Shown here: piece after piece, positions 1-11,255 of the stretch
Position numbering within the stretch: position 1 is the stretch's first letter
Layout: each line of letters begins with the position of its first letter
Origin: Eukaryota sp. TZLM1-RC
Taxonomy: Eukaryota > Metamonada: BaSk clade
DNA length: 64,000 bases
Assembly: GCA_040285825.1 (NCBI GenBank)
Contig: JAUPSS010000012.1
Coordinates: 434,001 to 498,000, forward strand
Direction of reading: 5' to 3'
Notes under the pieces: generated by a model
Databases searched by the model: none
Told to the model about the DNA's origin: nothing
Seen by the model: only the letters and a program-made list of their open reading frames with translations
Made by a program: the position numbers and the translations under genes

Positions 1-1203
1 AATCAGAAAAGCATCGAATTTTTTTCTGATGAAACAATGTTATGATGAAAAACACCCTTCATTTACATCGATCTTTGCATCATTGATTCATAATTTCTGA
101 AGAAAATTTGACTAAATCAAAAATGATTAACAAACACCTTATGTGCAAATCAATCAACTTATCATTGAACGGTTAATGTTATTTTCCATCCAATGACCCA
201 TACTGTTGTCATAGACATCTCGTAATTTAGTGGCAAAGCAGATGTTAACCGTAGGCATAGTAATTGATCTAGAATTGATTGAGCCGCATAAAAGAATGAT
301 TATTGTTTATAAAAAGCTTCATTGTATATATTGAAAACTCGTAGAAAACAAAAATACCAAGAACGTTTCTATGGGAATTTTGTTTGGAAATTTCCAAAAT
401 GTGACAAAATTCACTGACGAAACCCAATTTTCGCCAGTAAAAGCAGTCCAAACCAACAATATGAATCAACTTATTGGATCTTGTTGGTATTCCCTGTTTG
501 GTAATACAAGATCTAAACTCGCAGGTGAGCATATTGTACCTCGGTCTAATAATACAAAACACATGCGCCGGTTTGTGTTCAAGATTGCTCAGAATTTAAT
601 AAATGTAAAAGGATAAACCAGTAATTCAAGTTAGGTGAAGACCAGGTTTCGACTAATAAACAGTAATAAAGAATATAAATAATTAATCAAAATCCACAAT
701 GTGACATCAGCTTTGGGAATATAGAATCAATTTCCTTGTTGTAAGCACTCTCCTGTAGTCACAGAGTGATAGAACCGAAGACAGTGATTTCGTAAAGGTC
801 GAATAAGATGACTTTAAGGTATGGCGAGTTGTTTCACGAAGTTTGATGCCTTTTAAATTAAACAGTTGAAAGTTTTAATAACTGTGAAGGATCTGGAATG
901 GAGATTTTATTTTTGTCTCAAGATGCTTCATGGCTGCATGGATTCTGGTTAAATAACTTAGACATCAGAGGAGTTCAAGAGACAACAATCTCACACCAAT
1001 GTTATGGAATCCAGTGGTCAAAGAATAGAAGTTATTGGGAAAGATTATGAATGTGTTGACACACTGATGAGTCCGATTTTTCAACCCAAACTCACTACAT
1101 CACCACGAATGGCGAACGAAGAAGTGGAGAATTCAAAATGTAATTGAACAGATCCAATCATTATAGGGATTCAATCATATTTGATTTTGATCAAGTTGTG
1201 ACC
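1..1203. other. Intergenic, no gene recognised
   Basis: AT-rich sequence with only short overlapping open frames on both strands near 269-616. None has a recognisable domain. I see no repeat shared with the rest of the window. Confidence 0.5.
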
Positions 1204-2477
1204 ATGTCCAAGCTTTCATCTTGGATCCTAGGGTTTTTGTTTTGTCTCTTTGCTCTTTCTCAATGTCAACGAACCACTCCAGCTACTTGTCACTCTTGGA
1301 GAGGTGTTGTCACATTTGATACTCCATTTATCGGAAAGTCCAGCTCTATCTATTATCATGATGGGAAGTTCAACAGAGCTCGAGTTGAATCTCGTCATGT
1401 TGATTCTGATAGTTTGTCATTTTCCAAGCATTCATCGTAGTCATTCAAATCCATCAATTTTATGATTCTACAACCCTCTATATCACACCTTATAGAGACC
1501 ACTATCTATGTGACAAACATGTAACAAATATTCCACCCTTTCCTGCAGCTGTTGACACCAATGCTCAGTTTGTCTGTGATACTGTTGTCAACTACATCCA
1601 AGTAGAGCATTGGAAGCTTGAATCCGAGAACCACTCCTATTCTTGGTTTATCCATCGCAGATCCCTTCAATGTGATCAGGTTGTTAGAGTTATTCTCCAT
1701 TCTAATGCTGGTAACATTGTGTATGATGTTACTGGTGTGGAGGAAACCTTCCACTTCGACGATCCTCTTTTCAATGGTCTCTCCTTTGGATGTCCACTCG
1801 AACCCATACAAAAATTCACCATATCTGGTATGATCCGAGACAGCAACACATCTTCACCAATAGCCAATAGCACAATAAGGTTGGTGGGTAAGGAGGGCGA
1901 GTTTTCATCATTCACAGGAAATAACGGTATTTATACAATTCCTTCTGTTCCAAAAGGCGACTACTACCTCTTCATGGACCATCATGATTATTATACCAAT
2001 TCCAAGTCTCTTCACGTTTACGCTGACATTGGACCTGGTGGTAATGGTGATTTTAGAGCAGAAAAGAAAAGGGGTGATTGGCTGATTGTGTTTTCTAAGG
2101 GAAGCAGATTGGCTGAGACCAATGTTAATCTTTTCTTAAATTTATATAATAGATGTTTGTTGTACTATGGTACTTGCGCTTATCGTTGTAGAGTAGATGA
2201 CACTATGGGAAACTATGCCACCAGTGATCATAATTCAAGACAGTCAATAACTGTTGTTAATCACCATTCCCAGAAATCTACTCTTTATGTAAAGAAGTTT
2301 AACACTGGAGGGGAGCCACTAATTGGTGCCGATGGCTTGGTTAAGATTTACAATGATGAAAAGCTTGTTCACAGTCTCAAAATTCCCACAAAGGGTTCAG
2401 TTGTTGATACGATTTGGAAACTTGGTGTTATTGATGGTTATGATTTCATATTAGAAAATGAATTAGGACGAGACTAG
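1204..2477 (+). CDS. Secreted protein with carboxypeptidase-regulatory-like domain; frame break near 1410-1437
   Basis: The ATG at 1204 begins a hydrophobic signal peptide of about 20 residues (MSKLSSWILGFLFCLFALSQC). This frame stops at 1438-1440, but coding continues in another frame from about 1415 and runs unbroken to the stop at 2475-2477; the continuation matches no start codon of its own. After the junction, around 1820-2010, is a segment with the pattern of a carboxypeptidase regulatory-like beta-sandwich: G-M-I-R-D, S-P-I-A-N-S-T-I-R-L, then N-G-I-Y-T-I-P-S-V-P-K-G-D-Y-Y-L. Such domains occur in secreted or surface proteins and usually have no enzymatic activity. The rest is unrecognised. 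The break could be a one-base indel, a sequencing error or recent inactivation; the overlap is too short for a normal intron. It stands alone, with no related neighbour. Confidence 0.55.
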
Positions 2478-3778
2478 CTTTATCTTGAGTTTATTTATTT
2501 GTTTTTGTAAAGAATAAATAGTTTGTTCTATGTTTTGGCTCTTGATTTGGTAGCTTTGATGAACTTATCATTGCTTTGTTCCACTTGCTTCATCTTTTCA
2601 CAAATGATTCATGCTTTGTGAAATTAGTCCAACTAGCACTCAACAACAATTTTTTGTTGAACAAAATTGTTTTATCTATTCAGACGAAATTTTTTCAAAA
2701 ACTAAAAGTCTAGTTTCTCAAACTCCACATCTACCACTGAAAAGGTCCCTTCAGCATTTTCTTCATAAAATCTTCCTAGTGATAACAACGATCTAGAAAC
2801 AATGCCATGCATCCCTTAAAAATTAGAAAAAACAATTCTATTTTGCCAGAAGGTTCGATCAAATATTCTTCAAATTCTTTTCTTGACAATTGTAGAGAAT
2901 TGTTAATATGTAAATTTTTGTATTTTGAATATGCGTATATTACTCATTGCCCTTGCAAACTTTCTTGAGTGGTACTAATTTAAACCACATACTTACTTGT
3001 CTCAAATATATATTTATATATTTTCAATCAACTCTATCTATTCTTGTTTGTGATTTGTAGTTATGAATTGGTGAAGAGTAAATTTTATGTTAAAATAGAA
3101 CCTTTACTTTCCCGTATTGGTCATTTACTTGTTTCCCAATGAATAGAATTTTATTGAAATTGCTCACGGACGAATTCAAAACATTAGCAACTGTGTTGTT
3201 TGTTTTCTCAATGATAGTTTTTGTTTGAGTTTGATTATTTTGTGTAACAATAAAATGGTTTGTTGTATGTAACTAATACACCGAATAAATATCTTCACAC
3301 TTCATTCAACTATTGTTTACAAGTTTATAATACATCATGAACCCATTGCTTAGGACTAATTTGTCTTCTGACCGTGAAAAGCTTTTGTTACAACGTTACA
3401 TTTTCCTATTATTTCTTACAACTTCATCAAGTGTTTTGCATATAAATTTTGAACAAAAATTAAAGCTTATAAATAAATCATTTGTTATTTTGAATTTTCG
3501 CAGATACGATCAGTATTTGTTGTAAAATAATATGTGAAAATTTTCAAATTCTGTAGGACGAGAGCACCGTTATTATTATTTATTACGTTTTTATCTTGCT
3601 ACTTTAAGATTTTTGTGCTGTTGTACCTGTGTTCGTGCACTGTTTTCAGAATTGTTGAGCAACACCAATCTAACAACACTAAGAAGGTGATTTTCACAAG
3701 TGAAAGTTCTGTACCATTTCAAAACAAGATGAATATTTACACTTGATAAAACAAAAAATACTGAAAAAATCAAATCAA
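2478..3778. other. Intergenic, no gene recognised
   Basis: Very AT-rich DNA. The open frames of about 60-70 codons around 2611-2796 and 3337-3773 overlap on both strands and show no domain. Probably the 3' flank of the upstream gene and spacer. Confidence 0.5.
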
Positions 3779-4480
3779 TTAAGCAGACTTGACGAACTTG
3801 GCAATCTTACCAACCATTTTCTTTTTAAGAGCCAAAGCTCTGGTAGAAAACATGGTAGCACCAGTTTCCTCAATATCTTCGTATTTCTCACACTTGTTGT
3901 CAGGATCAAAACGATCGTCATTCTTGCTCAAAGATCTAGGGTAAGGGCTAATGGGAAAGGAAACAAACTTGTGGTCAATGTAGGTAGCAACAATTTTGGA
4001 ATCAGGCTCCTCAACATCATAGGAGATTTCTTCATGAACGAATCTATTGGTGACACACCATGAGGTAACGAGTTTCAACGTTTCATCAGGAAACTTGATT
4101 TCATTGGTAGCTTCGTAAACGTCACATTCAACGTCACCGACCTTCTTGGAATCTTTCTTTTCAGCATTGTTAGTGGGCAAAGCATGGTCAATCTGCAGAT
4201 CCATGACGAATTTCATGTCTTCATCAGAATTACGGTAGCATGTGTCATCGCCGTCAGGTTTCATGATCAATTTGCCATCATAATACCAAATCTCCATAGG
4301 TCCCAGCATGCCATCGCTATCAGAGCCATAAATAACTCTATTAGCAATATCCAGAGAGATAGGGTCTGTTTTTCCTTCAGCACCAATTGTTTGTGTGGCC
4401 CACTAAAGACAACAAGCACAATAACAACAAAAACAGTAGCAACCACCACCAGCAATGATTCCAATCAGAGTTTTCTTACT
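3779..4480 (-). pseudogene. Small single-pass membrane protein, broken paralogue of the gene at 10545-11255
   Basis: Read on the minus strand, the C-terminal frame (about 4330 down to 3779) aligns along its length with the protein at 10545-11255: shared blocks include DGDDTCYR, KKDSKKVGDVECD, FVHEEISY, PYPRSLS.NDDRFDP and KKKM.GK.AKFVK. Upstream, the paralogue's glycine-rich start and membrane helix (IGIIAGG, then VVIVLVVFSGPH) are present here in two other frames, so two frame changes separate the N-terminus from the C-terminal domain. No ATG precedes IGIIAGG; a possible 3' splice site (cccag) lies just upstream in the same place as in the paralogue. The family is unknown to me. It is either a pseudogene or a gene with sequencing errors. 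The soluble part has several conserved cysteines and would lie on the far side of a membrane. Confidence 0.55.
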
Positions 4481-5156
4481 GGGATAAGTCAGGAAGACTA
4501 AACAAACGACAGAGACATTGATGTAAATCGACGACACTGATGTTGTCCTACGGTATCTGTACTGAAAAGAGAATCTGCTTCTGACATTGAAGAATGTAGT
4601 AAGGTTTTGAGTCGTCAAACAGTCAAACAAATCTTTTGATTGACCAATTTTGATTCAATAAAGATTGGATTAAGTGACTTGTTGATTTGTTCCATTTACA
4701 CTGTCACATCACTGTAATATTAAGTGATCATTTTGATGAGTGTTAGAACTTGGTATATCTTGATCATTTTTTTCAAAAACCAGCGCACTATCCTCTCTCA
4801 TGATCGATCTATTCTACAAAATTGTTCATCTGCTGTTTCTATTGTTTTCTCTGTAGCTGATGAATCACGTCTATCAGTTTTGTGGAGAGAACAACAGATG
4901 CTAAGGATGTTGGGGATAGAGCTTGTACCATTAACAATAAAGACCATGATGTTCATTACGTCATTTACCATGCTAATCACAGTCATGTTTGAGTCAATTT
5001 CAACTTTATTGTTTGTCCTAGAGTTCCGATCGATCGGCCGATCTAGTGCAGGCTGCATGTGGCCCTTTTTTGGTAAGGATAGTAGCTGGAGGGATATCAG
5101 TATTATTTCCGTAAATAATGTAACATTTACAGCCCAAAATTTATTGAGCAAGAAAA
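4481..5156. other. Intergenic, possible gene debris
   Basis: Open frames of over 100 codons exist on both strands at 4724-5173, but they mirror one another and show no family. A 12-base palindrome (ccgatcgatcgg) at about 5026 also occurs at about 7110 inside the RCC1 gene. No confident gene. Confidence 0.4.
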
Positions 5157-7322
5157 CTAAAAAACTTGATTAAATAAATAATTTTCATCTAAATATTCAT
5201 GAAAAATATCAATCAATTCCCTTTCAGCTGAATACTCACTCCACCACGGAAAAGAAGATAATTCAACTAAATATTCATTCATAATTAGTTTAACAGATTT
5301 AATTAAACCTTGATTAATAAGTTTTGTTGGAGATAGAGGAGAATCTGACAGACTGCGTTGAGAAACTTGATTCAATTGAATGAATTTCAAAGAAGGAAAG
5401 TTTTGTTCAGTGATATTGGTAGGAACATTCCAATGAATTACCAATTCCTTCAAGTTTGGTAATTGAATTTGAACACAGACAGGAGCCCACAACAAAACTT
5501 CCATTCTAACAATGGATTGAGGTAAATGTAATTGTCCTTTTAAAACTGTCTTTGAAAATTCACTCGATAAGACCAACTCTTTTAATGAAGAAAGATAGCT
5601 TAAATCGACAAGTTTGCGTCCATTTTCAAGCACTAACCTCACTAGTGAAGTGGGTAATTGTGCAATATCGATTCTATAATCAAGTTCTAGACATTTGAGA
5701 CTTGATAAATGAGCCAAGTTTAAAGTTACTGATTTGGTAAACAGTGAACTTCCACAAAGCTTAACAACCTCAACATTTGGGAAAAATGACAACAAATCTG
5801 GATCATAATCAACTTCATCATAGTAAACATCAAGTTTTTTAATTCTAGTATTAATTACTTTGCGACCATAATAATTAGAAGATAGTTGCAATTGTAAATC
5901 ACAAATATTTCCATTTAAATTTAAATCTTGAGGATCTTTTAAGGACATGATAAAAAGAATCGGATGATCATTAAACACTTCTTGAGCAAATTGAGCTACC
6001 CTTTTACTAATACCACATTTGGTGTAAAATCTTGCTTTAACATAAGGATGATTACCAAATAGCTTTTGCAAATAATTCAAATATTCCCAATAAACAAGCT
6101 TAACTAGACCACTGAACATTCTATTCAAAGTTTGTTTAGGATAATGAAAATTGCCAAGTATTTCAGACCCAAATAATTTGACAGGCTGTGGTCGATCAAT
6201 CAAATCACCTGTACCTAATTGACCTTGATAGTTCCTTCCCCAAGCCCAAACATTGTTTTTGTTGTAGGCAAAAAGAAAGTTGCGACTTACTGAAATACCT
6301 TCTATATTAGTCAAGGTTTCAACACAAATTGGCTCATTGGAATTCCTATAAAAGTTACTTATTCTGCTCAAGTCACCCCACAAAAAAACTTTGCCATTAT
6401 TATCAACAGCAGCATAAATTCCATTTCGACCACTAATAAAAACAATATTAATTAAACCGTAAACTTTAATGGGTTCGCCTGGGAAAGGTGTCTCTGCTGA
6501 TTCTACTGCATACTTCATCACGTTACCATTAATATCAATAAAAAAGAGATCAACGTCAAGTGAAACACATCTACTTGTTATTGGGGAATGAACTGAAGGT
6601 AGTTGAAGTGAAACACACTTTGATAAGTCAAAATAAAGCAAATGATTAGTAATCTTGATTGCTAAAAGAGAATTACAATCAACAGAAATAATAATAATAT
6701 TAATTAAATCTTCAATTAATTCAAATGATTTACCATCTCCCCATTTAACAACTTGGCCTTCAAGAGTCAAAGCAAATGAACAACGGCGACCACCATGAAC
6801 TTCTTTGATATTATAAGGAATGTCTATAAGGCTAACTGGTAATGTCTCCTTTTCTGACACAGTTATTTGCCAATCTCCATTGAAGCCCCAACCATATAAC
6901 TTTCCATCAGAAGAGAGGGCAAGAGAGTAACAAATTCCAGCTGAAATGCTTACAATATTAGTTAAAGGAAGTTTGATTGGTGATTTGATTGATTGAGGTC
7001 CGTCATAAAGAACTTGACCACTACCATTACAGCCCCAACCATAAACCTCACCAGAATAGGTGAGAAGAAGGCTGTGATCTGAGGTTGACATACACCTAAC
7101 ACCAACCTTCCGATCGATCGGAGAAGAACATTCGGTAGCTGGTGTGAGGGAAGGGTAATAATGCATGAGCGAGTTTTGATCTACTCTTGACCTAGAACTA
7201 GGCGGGAAAGTGAACTGGTAATCACTGCGATTGTTGCCAACAGGTTTGTGTGAAGAGTGACCAAATGAGTCGTGTAGTATTGGAAAATCAGAAGCATGAG
7301 GATCACCAAGGTCATGTTGCAT
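5157..7322 (-). CDS. RCC1-repeat protein with C-terminal leucine-rich region
   Basis: Uninterrupted frame of 721 residues. From about residue 80 to 430 it carries degenerate RCC1-type blades with the hallmark G-x-V-Y-G-W-G-x-N, L-Y-G-W-G-F-N and V-W-A-W-G-R-N-Y-Q-G-Q-L-G-T-G strings, consistent with a seven-bladed propeller that binds protein partners. From about 480 to 680 it has leucine-spaced repeats (LSSLKCLELD, LSSLKELVLSS, LPNLKELVIHW), i.e. an LRR-like solenoid. The middle is unassigned. No signal peptide or membrane helix is seen, so it is probably cytosolic or nuclear. RCC1 itself is an exchange factor for Ran, but divergent RCC1 proteins in protists often are not, and this one should not be called RCC1. 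The first 80 residues are low in regular structure. The start is the first in-frame ATG; an upstream exon at 7444-7665 is possible. Confidence 0.8.
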   Translation of the reverse strand: MQHDLGDPHASDFPILHDSFGHSSHKPVGNNRSDYQFTFPPSSRSRVDQNSLMHYYPSLTPATECSSPIDRKVGVRCMSTSDHSLLLTYSGEVYGWGCNGSGQVLYDGPQSIKSPIKLPLTNIVSISAGICYSLALSSDGKLYGWGFNGDWQITVSEKETLPVSLIDIPYNIKEVHGGRRCSFALTLEGQVVKWGDGKSFELIEDLINIIIISVDCNSLLAIKITNHLLYFDLSKCVSLQLPSVHSPITSRCVSLDVDLFFIDINGNVMKYAVESAETPFPGEPIKVYGLINIVFISGRNGIYAAVDNNGKVFLWGDLSRISNFYRNSNEPICVETLTNIEGISVSRNFLFAYNKNNVWAWGRNYQGQLGTGDLIDRPQPVKLFGSEILGNFHYPKQTLNRMFSGLVKLVYWEYLNYLQKLFGNHPYVKARFYTKCGISKRVAQFAQEVFNDHPILFIMSLKDPQDLNLNGNICDLQLQLSSNYYGRKVINTRIKKLDVYYDEVDYDPDLLSFFPNVEVVKLCGSSLFTKSVTLNLAHLSSLKCLELDYRIDIAQLPTSLVRLVLENGRKLVDLSYLSSLKELVLSSEFSKTVLKGQLHLPQSIVRMEVLLWAPVCVQIQLPNLKELVIHWNVPTNITEQNFPSLKFIQLNQVSQRSLSDSPLSPTKLINQGLIKSVKLIMNEYLVELSSFPWWSEYSAERELIDIFHEYLDENYLFNQVF

Positions 7323-7443
7323 GTCGCTTAAAGAATGAAAGGGTGGTGGGGAGTTTGATAACCAACAACTGGTTTTTAATTAGGTCTAAAAACAATGATT
7401 TCTTTTTGTGGTGTCACGAATTCAATTCCCTGAAATTAATAAT

Positions 7444-7665
7444 TCAATTCGGTTCTTTCATCCAATAAGGAAAGCAATGGCGAGAAAACAAACAGATCAA
7501 GATGTTGTAGAGGAAATCCTGGTTCAATGAATTTAGTCCCATTAGATCTGATTTAATCTTATTAAATGAAATTTCATTTACAATTGGTTCTAATTCTTCG
7601 TTTAGAGACGAGAGAGAGCCGAGATTGACTGGTGGTGATTGATAACTGTTGTTAATTTTTGACAC
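7444..7665 (-). CDS. Possible upstream exon of the RCC1/LRR gene (F-box-like)
   Basis: An open minus-strand stretch whose only in-frame ATG starts MGLNSLNQDFLYNILICLF. The spacing of leucines and the N-Q-D-F-L-Y-N-I-L pattern recall the first helix of an F-box, which commonly precedes RCC1 or LRR repeats in protists. It stops just before a candidate 3' splice site (ttaatttcag, about 7396-7405), upstream of the RCC1 start. A spliced gene is possible but rests on short evidence; it may also be chance. Confidence 0.25.
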   Translation of the reverse strand: MSKINNSYQSPPVNLGSLSSLNEELEPIVNEISFNKIKSDLMGLNSLNQDFLYNILICLFSRHCFPYWMKEPN

Positions 7666-8342
7666 ATCTACCGGAAATATCTTGATATATTACTACAATC
7701 TAGAAATAAATATCTTCAGGACAAGCTTCCACACCAACAGCAATGTCTTTGTAATGTGCACTAACAAACATCAGAGCTGTCGAAATCATTTTAGAAATCA
7801 TTTGAAATTAGTAAAAACAATACGATTCAACCACAAACGACGATCAAAACGCTTATTTATTCTTTTTACAAGATTTTCAAAATATGAAAATATCATAATC
7901 ATACCTGTAAATTAAAATAATGTTTTTCTGGATTTTAAAGAATCACGAGATAAGGTCCTGGTGAGTGCCAAAGGGAAGAAACAATCATTTGATCATCAAC
8001 TTTCAATCAACTTTTGGTGGATTTACATGACCTTTTCGTTTATTTATATATTTACCAACATTGATGGAAAGCAAATTAGTTGCCTGAAGATCGTTTTTGG
8101 ACTATTTGTGGAAAAAAATAACCTTTAAATGCCTTGTCTGATTCACAGTGTTTTGTCATAAAAAAAGAAAGAAATGAAGAAACATAATAAGACGTAAAAA
8201 AAAGACGTATCATTGCGCTGCATATGTTGTTTGACATTAAAAGAAACAGAAATATAATTTCATTTAATGAGCAAAAACGTAGGACACAGATTATCAATCA
8301 ACACTTCATATACTTATTTAAAAAAAATTATATTATATTTAT
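7666..8342. other. Intergenic, no gene recognised
   Basis: AT-rich spacer. Short open frames at 7649-7915 and 8076-8297 show no domain. The mobile remnant begins at its right edge. Confidence 0.5.
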
Positions 8343-10205
8343 TTATAAGAAAACTTATAAATCAACATTTAAATAACTTATCTCTCCTAAAACAACACAA
8401 CTAGATTTAACTTTCCCATAGTGAGATGCAAAAGAATGCAGTGCATTAGAAACCCTCTTCAACATCCCCTTTAAAATAGAAGACACAATTCTATTCTGCC
8501 AAAACAATCTTTTGAATTTTCTGTTAGTTCTCTTTACAATCATTTCAAAATCTGCCAAAAAACGTATGGCAGTGGGAGAAAGTGAACCAAATAGAGAAAA
8601 TACAAATGGATACAAATTGTATTTTGCATGCTGTTGGCTGGACAATTTGGGCAAAGCTTCATTGTATTTTTTGTTTTTGAAATTTTCAGCAATTGCAAGA
8701 AAATTATGAATTTCAAAATTAGCAAGCCTTTCATTTGAGGCATTACAAGGATTAACAGACATTACATCCAATAAAATGAAGGTTCCTTCTAATCCAGGTA
8801 ATATGACATCACCTCTATTATTCTTATGAAAATCATTTTCAGCATCAAATAGATTTGACAACAGAGGTTCCAAAAAGGATTCAATTCTATGAGACTTACA
8901 CATACAATATAATTGGTCTCTTACAGCATCGTGAAACTTGCTTCTAAAAATAATAAAATGTTTACAATTTAACAAATGAGTATTTGTAACAAATTAAATT
9001 CTGACGTAAATTATCAGGCCAGATAACGAAACGATATCTCATATTCAAAGTCCAGTCAGAATCAGTTAAGAGAGTGCCATAAACTTGAGGAATTGTTGTT
9101 ACTCAGGCAGAAGATGTACTATCACACATATCTTGTACAAGATTTGCAAAAGCGGGATTCTTTTTCTTGACCAAGTCAAGTCCAACATCAATATTCAAGC
9201 TTTCAAAAATCTTTGACAATTTTTGTTGCAGCTTTTTACAGCAAAACTGCCAATTAAAAAGAGATCGGTTTGGAATTTCTTGAATTGATTGGGAAAACAT
9301 TTGGTCCAGCTTTGTGGTGGTAATCTATCGAGTTCACAGGATGACTCATTCAAGTATGGACTGCAACTGGGAACTAATAAATGAGAATCTTCAGGAATTC
9401 TACGAGAAAATATAAATAAAATTCTTGCATCCACCCAAAAATGCTGATTGACACAAAATAGAAGATTTTCAACATTCCTGGTTGTACATCCAATAAATCA
9501 GCAAATAATTCTGTTCTCAATGAATTAAAGGAACGACCAAAATCTAATGCTATGGAAGGAGCACTTGACCTCAAAATGTGAGTTATTCTTCAAGTAAAGC
9601 AAATTTGGAGCATAAATGCTTCTCTAAGTCTAAAAAAGAAAAAATCCAGTTCAGTTTTCACTTTTCCCAAAATAACTTCTAATTTATTCTGATTTTGAGG
9701 CACACTTCCTAACCAACAACCAAAAAACTTAAAAGCATCACTTTATAGTTAGTAAAAGGGACAACAGGATCGTGTATCACAAGATCCTCAGCAGAAAAAC
9801 CAATAAGGAAACATTTGCTCGCATTAAGATAAAGCCCAATATTTTCATATGAATCGGCAATTTCTTGAGCAACCAATTGTAGTAAATCGAATGAACCAAT
9901 CAGGGATATATCATCCATATAAGCAACTATTTTTATAGAAGGGTATTTTTGCTTAATGATATCTAAAGTTTTGTGAATAGCTAAACAAAACAATAAAGGG
10001 CTTAAAGGATCACCTTGTTTCACACCAGAAATGATTTTACCAAGTGAATCAAATATTTAATCTAATTCTGAACCATAAAAGTGGTAGAAAAAACTTGACA
10101 GCTCAGGAAAATGAGATTCAATTATTTCAAAAATTACTTTCCGTTTTACTGAATTACAAGCATTTTTGAAGTCGAGATTAAAAATAAAATTATTATCCTC
10201 TGATC
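8343..10205 (-). mobile_element. Decayed non-LTR retrotransposon (RT plus restriction-like endonuclease), second lineage
   Basis: On the minus strand the fragments occur in the order of a site-specific type non-LTR element. Around 10140-10200 is the RT motif NLDFKNACNSVKRK, at 9960-10030 GVKQGDPLSPLLFCLA, and near 9910 the catalytic VAYMDDISLIG. Thumb-region debris follows with several frame changes at 9100-9700. A last open stretch (8975 down to 8355) has HDAVRDQLY, then RGDV and LLDVMSV, matching the arrangement of the endonuclease core in the open-frame copy at 60961-63996 (HNAVRDCIY, KRGDI, IIDCTTV), and ends with FWQNRIVSSILKGMLKR. Sequence is clearly diverged from the 28 kb and 60 kb copies, so it is another lineage. 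Stops and frameshifts make it inactive. The N-terminal half is missing. Confidence 0.75.
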
Positions 10206-10544
10206 AAAAACTTATTTAAAAAAATTAGTCTATGGAAAAACAGATTGACAAAAGTTAGTGCAAGACAAAATTGAATGAGTCTTTGTCGTATCTGTAAATA
10301 TTGCCATGTTTTCAATCTTCAATAATTGAATTTTTTCAACTGTCAGAATCCTTTGAACTTAACTTAATAACACTTGAATTCAGAGTGGTATAATACATAA
10401 TTTTACCTACTATTAATTGGAAGTTCTGTCTGAAACAAAAGTGGGATCTATTTAAAGAAATGTGATAAAATTATGGTAAAAATATATTTAAAAACCCCAA
10501 AAGAACATATACATTTTATTACTTATTACTTAGATATCAGAGAA
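10206..10544. other. Intergenic, no gene recognised
   Basis: AT-rich spacer between the retrotransposon remnant and the 3' end of the membrane-protein gene. Nothing recognisable. Confidence 0.5.
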
Positions 10545-11255
10545 TCAAGCAGCCTTGACAAACTTGGCAAACTTACCAGCCATTTTCTTTTTGATACCTT
10601 GAATTCCAGTTGAGAACATTGTGGTTCCACTTTCGTCCAAGTCTTCGATTTTCTCACACATGGCTTCAGGGTCAAAACGATCATCATTCTGGCTCAAAGA
10701 TCTAGGATAAGGGATAACAATAAAGGAAACAAACTCATGGTCTACATAGACAGTCACTTCCGTTTCATCTGGGAAATCAGTGGGATAAGAGATTTCTTCA
10801 TGAACAAATCCATCAGCAACACACCACGAGATAAAAACTTCCATCTCGGTGCCTTCAATTTCTATATCAACAACATCTTGGTAAATATCACATTCAACAT
10901 CACCAACCTTTTTAGAGTCCTTTTTGACAGCGTCATCAGTGGGTAAAGCATACTCAATCCAAAGTTCCATCAGTTCTGTTTCGTCATCCTCAGGAAGGCG
11001 ATAGCATGTGTCATCACCATCTAGTCTTGAGATCATTTCTCCCTCGTAGAACCAATACTCCAACTGTCCAAGATCAGCATCATCAAAAGAGCCATAGATG
11101 ACTTTGTTTGCAACATCAATGGAGACAGGATCTCCCTTGTTTCCATCGATAACCGGAGTGTATTCAAATTGTTCATGAGGTCCACTGAAGACAACGACGA
11201 CGACTACGACGACAGCAGCAGCGGCCACAGTACCACCAGCAATTATTCCAATCAA
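10545..11255 (-). CDS. Small single-pass membrane protein, intact paralogue of 3779-4480
   Basis: Open frame of about 236 residues beginning with a small-residue and valine-rich membrane helix (IGIIAGGTVAAAAVVVVVV) followed by an acidic soluble domain. The first codon in frame is TTG, and no ATG precedes the helix. Just upstream on the minus strand lies a plausible 3' splice site (ctaatttcagtaag), and about 100 bases further an ATG directly followed by gtaatc, a possible 5' splice site. The true start is therefore probably in a short first exon near 11380; this is inference. The soluble domain holds paired cysteines (DDTCYR, VECDIY, SWCVADG, EAMCEK) and ends in a lysine-rich KKKMAGKFAKFVKAA. 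Family and function are unknown to me. The sequence is well conserved with the broken copy 7 kb away, suggesting a local duplication. Confidence 0.65.
   Translation of the reverse strand: MIGIIAGGTVAAAAVVVVVVVVFSGPHEQFEYTPVIDGNKGDPVSIDVANKVIYGSFDDADLGQLEYWFYEGEMISRLDGDDTCYRLPEDDETELMELWIEYALPTDDAVKKDSKKVGDVECDIYQDVVDIEIEGTEMEVFISWCVADGFVHEEISYPTDFPDETEVTVYVDHEFVSFIVIPYPRSLSQNDDRFDPEAMCEKIEDLDESGTTMFSTGIQGIKKKMAGKFAKFVKAA

Noticed and set aside
4724-5173. 149-codon plus-strand frame as a gene
   Set aside because: The opposite strand is equally open, no domain is visible and the composition is that of spacer; at most it is debris of an older gene.
5026-7121. Shared palindrome ccgatcgatcgg at both sides of the RCC1 gene as paired regulatory sites
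   Set aside because: One copy lies in coding sequence and the other in spacer, and a single 12-base coincidence is not enough.
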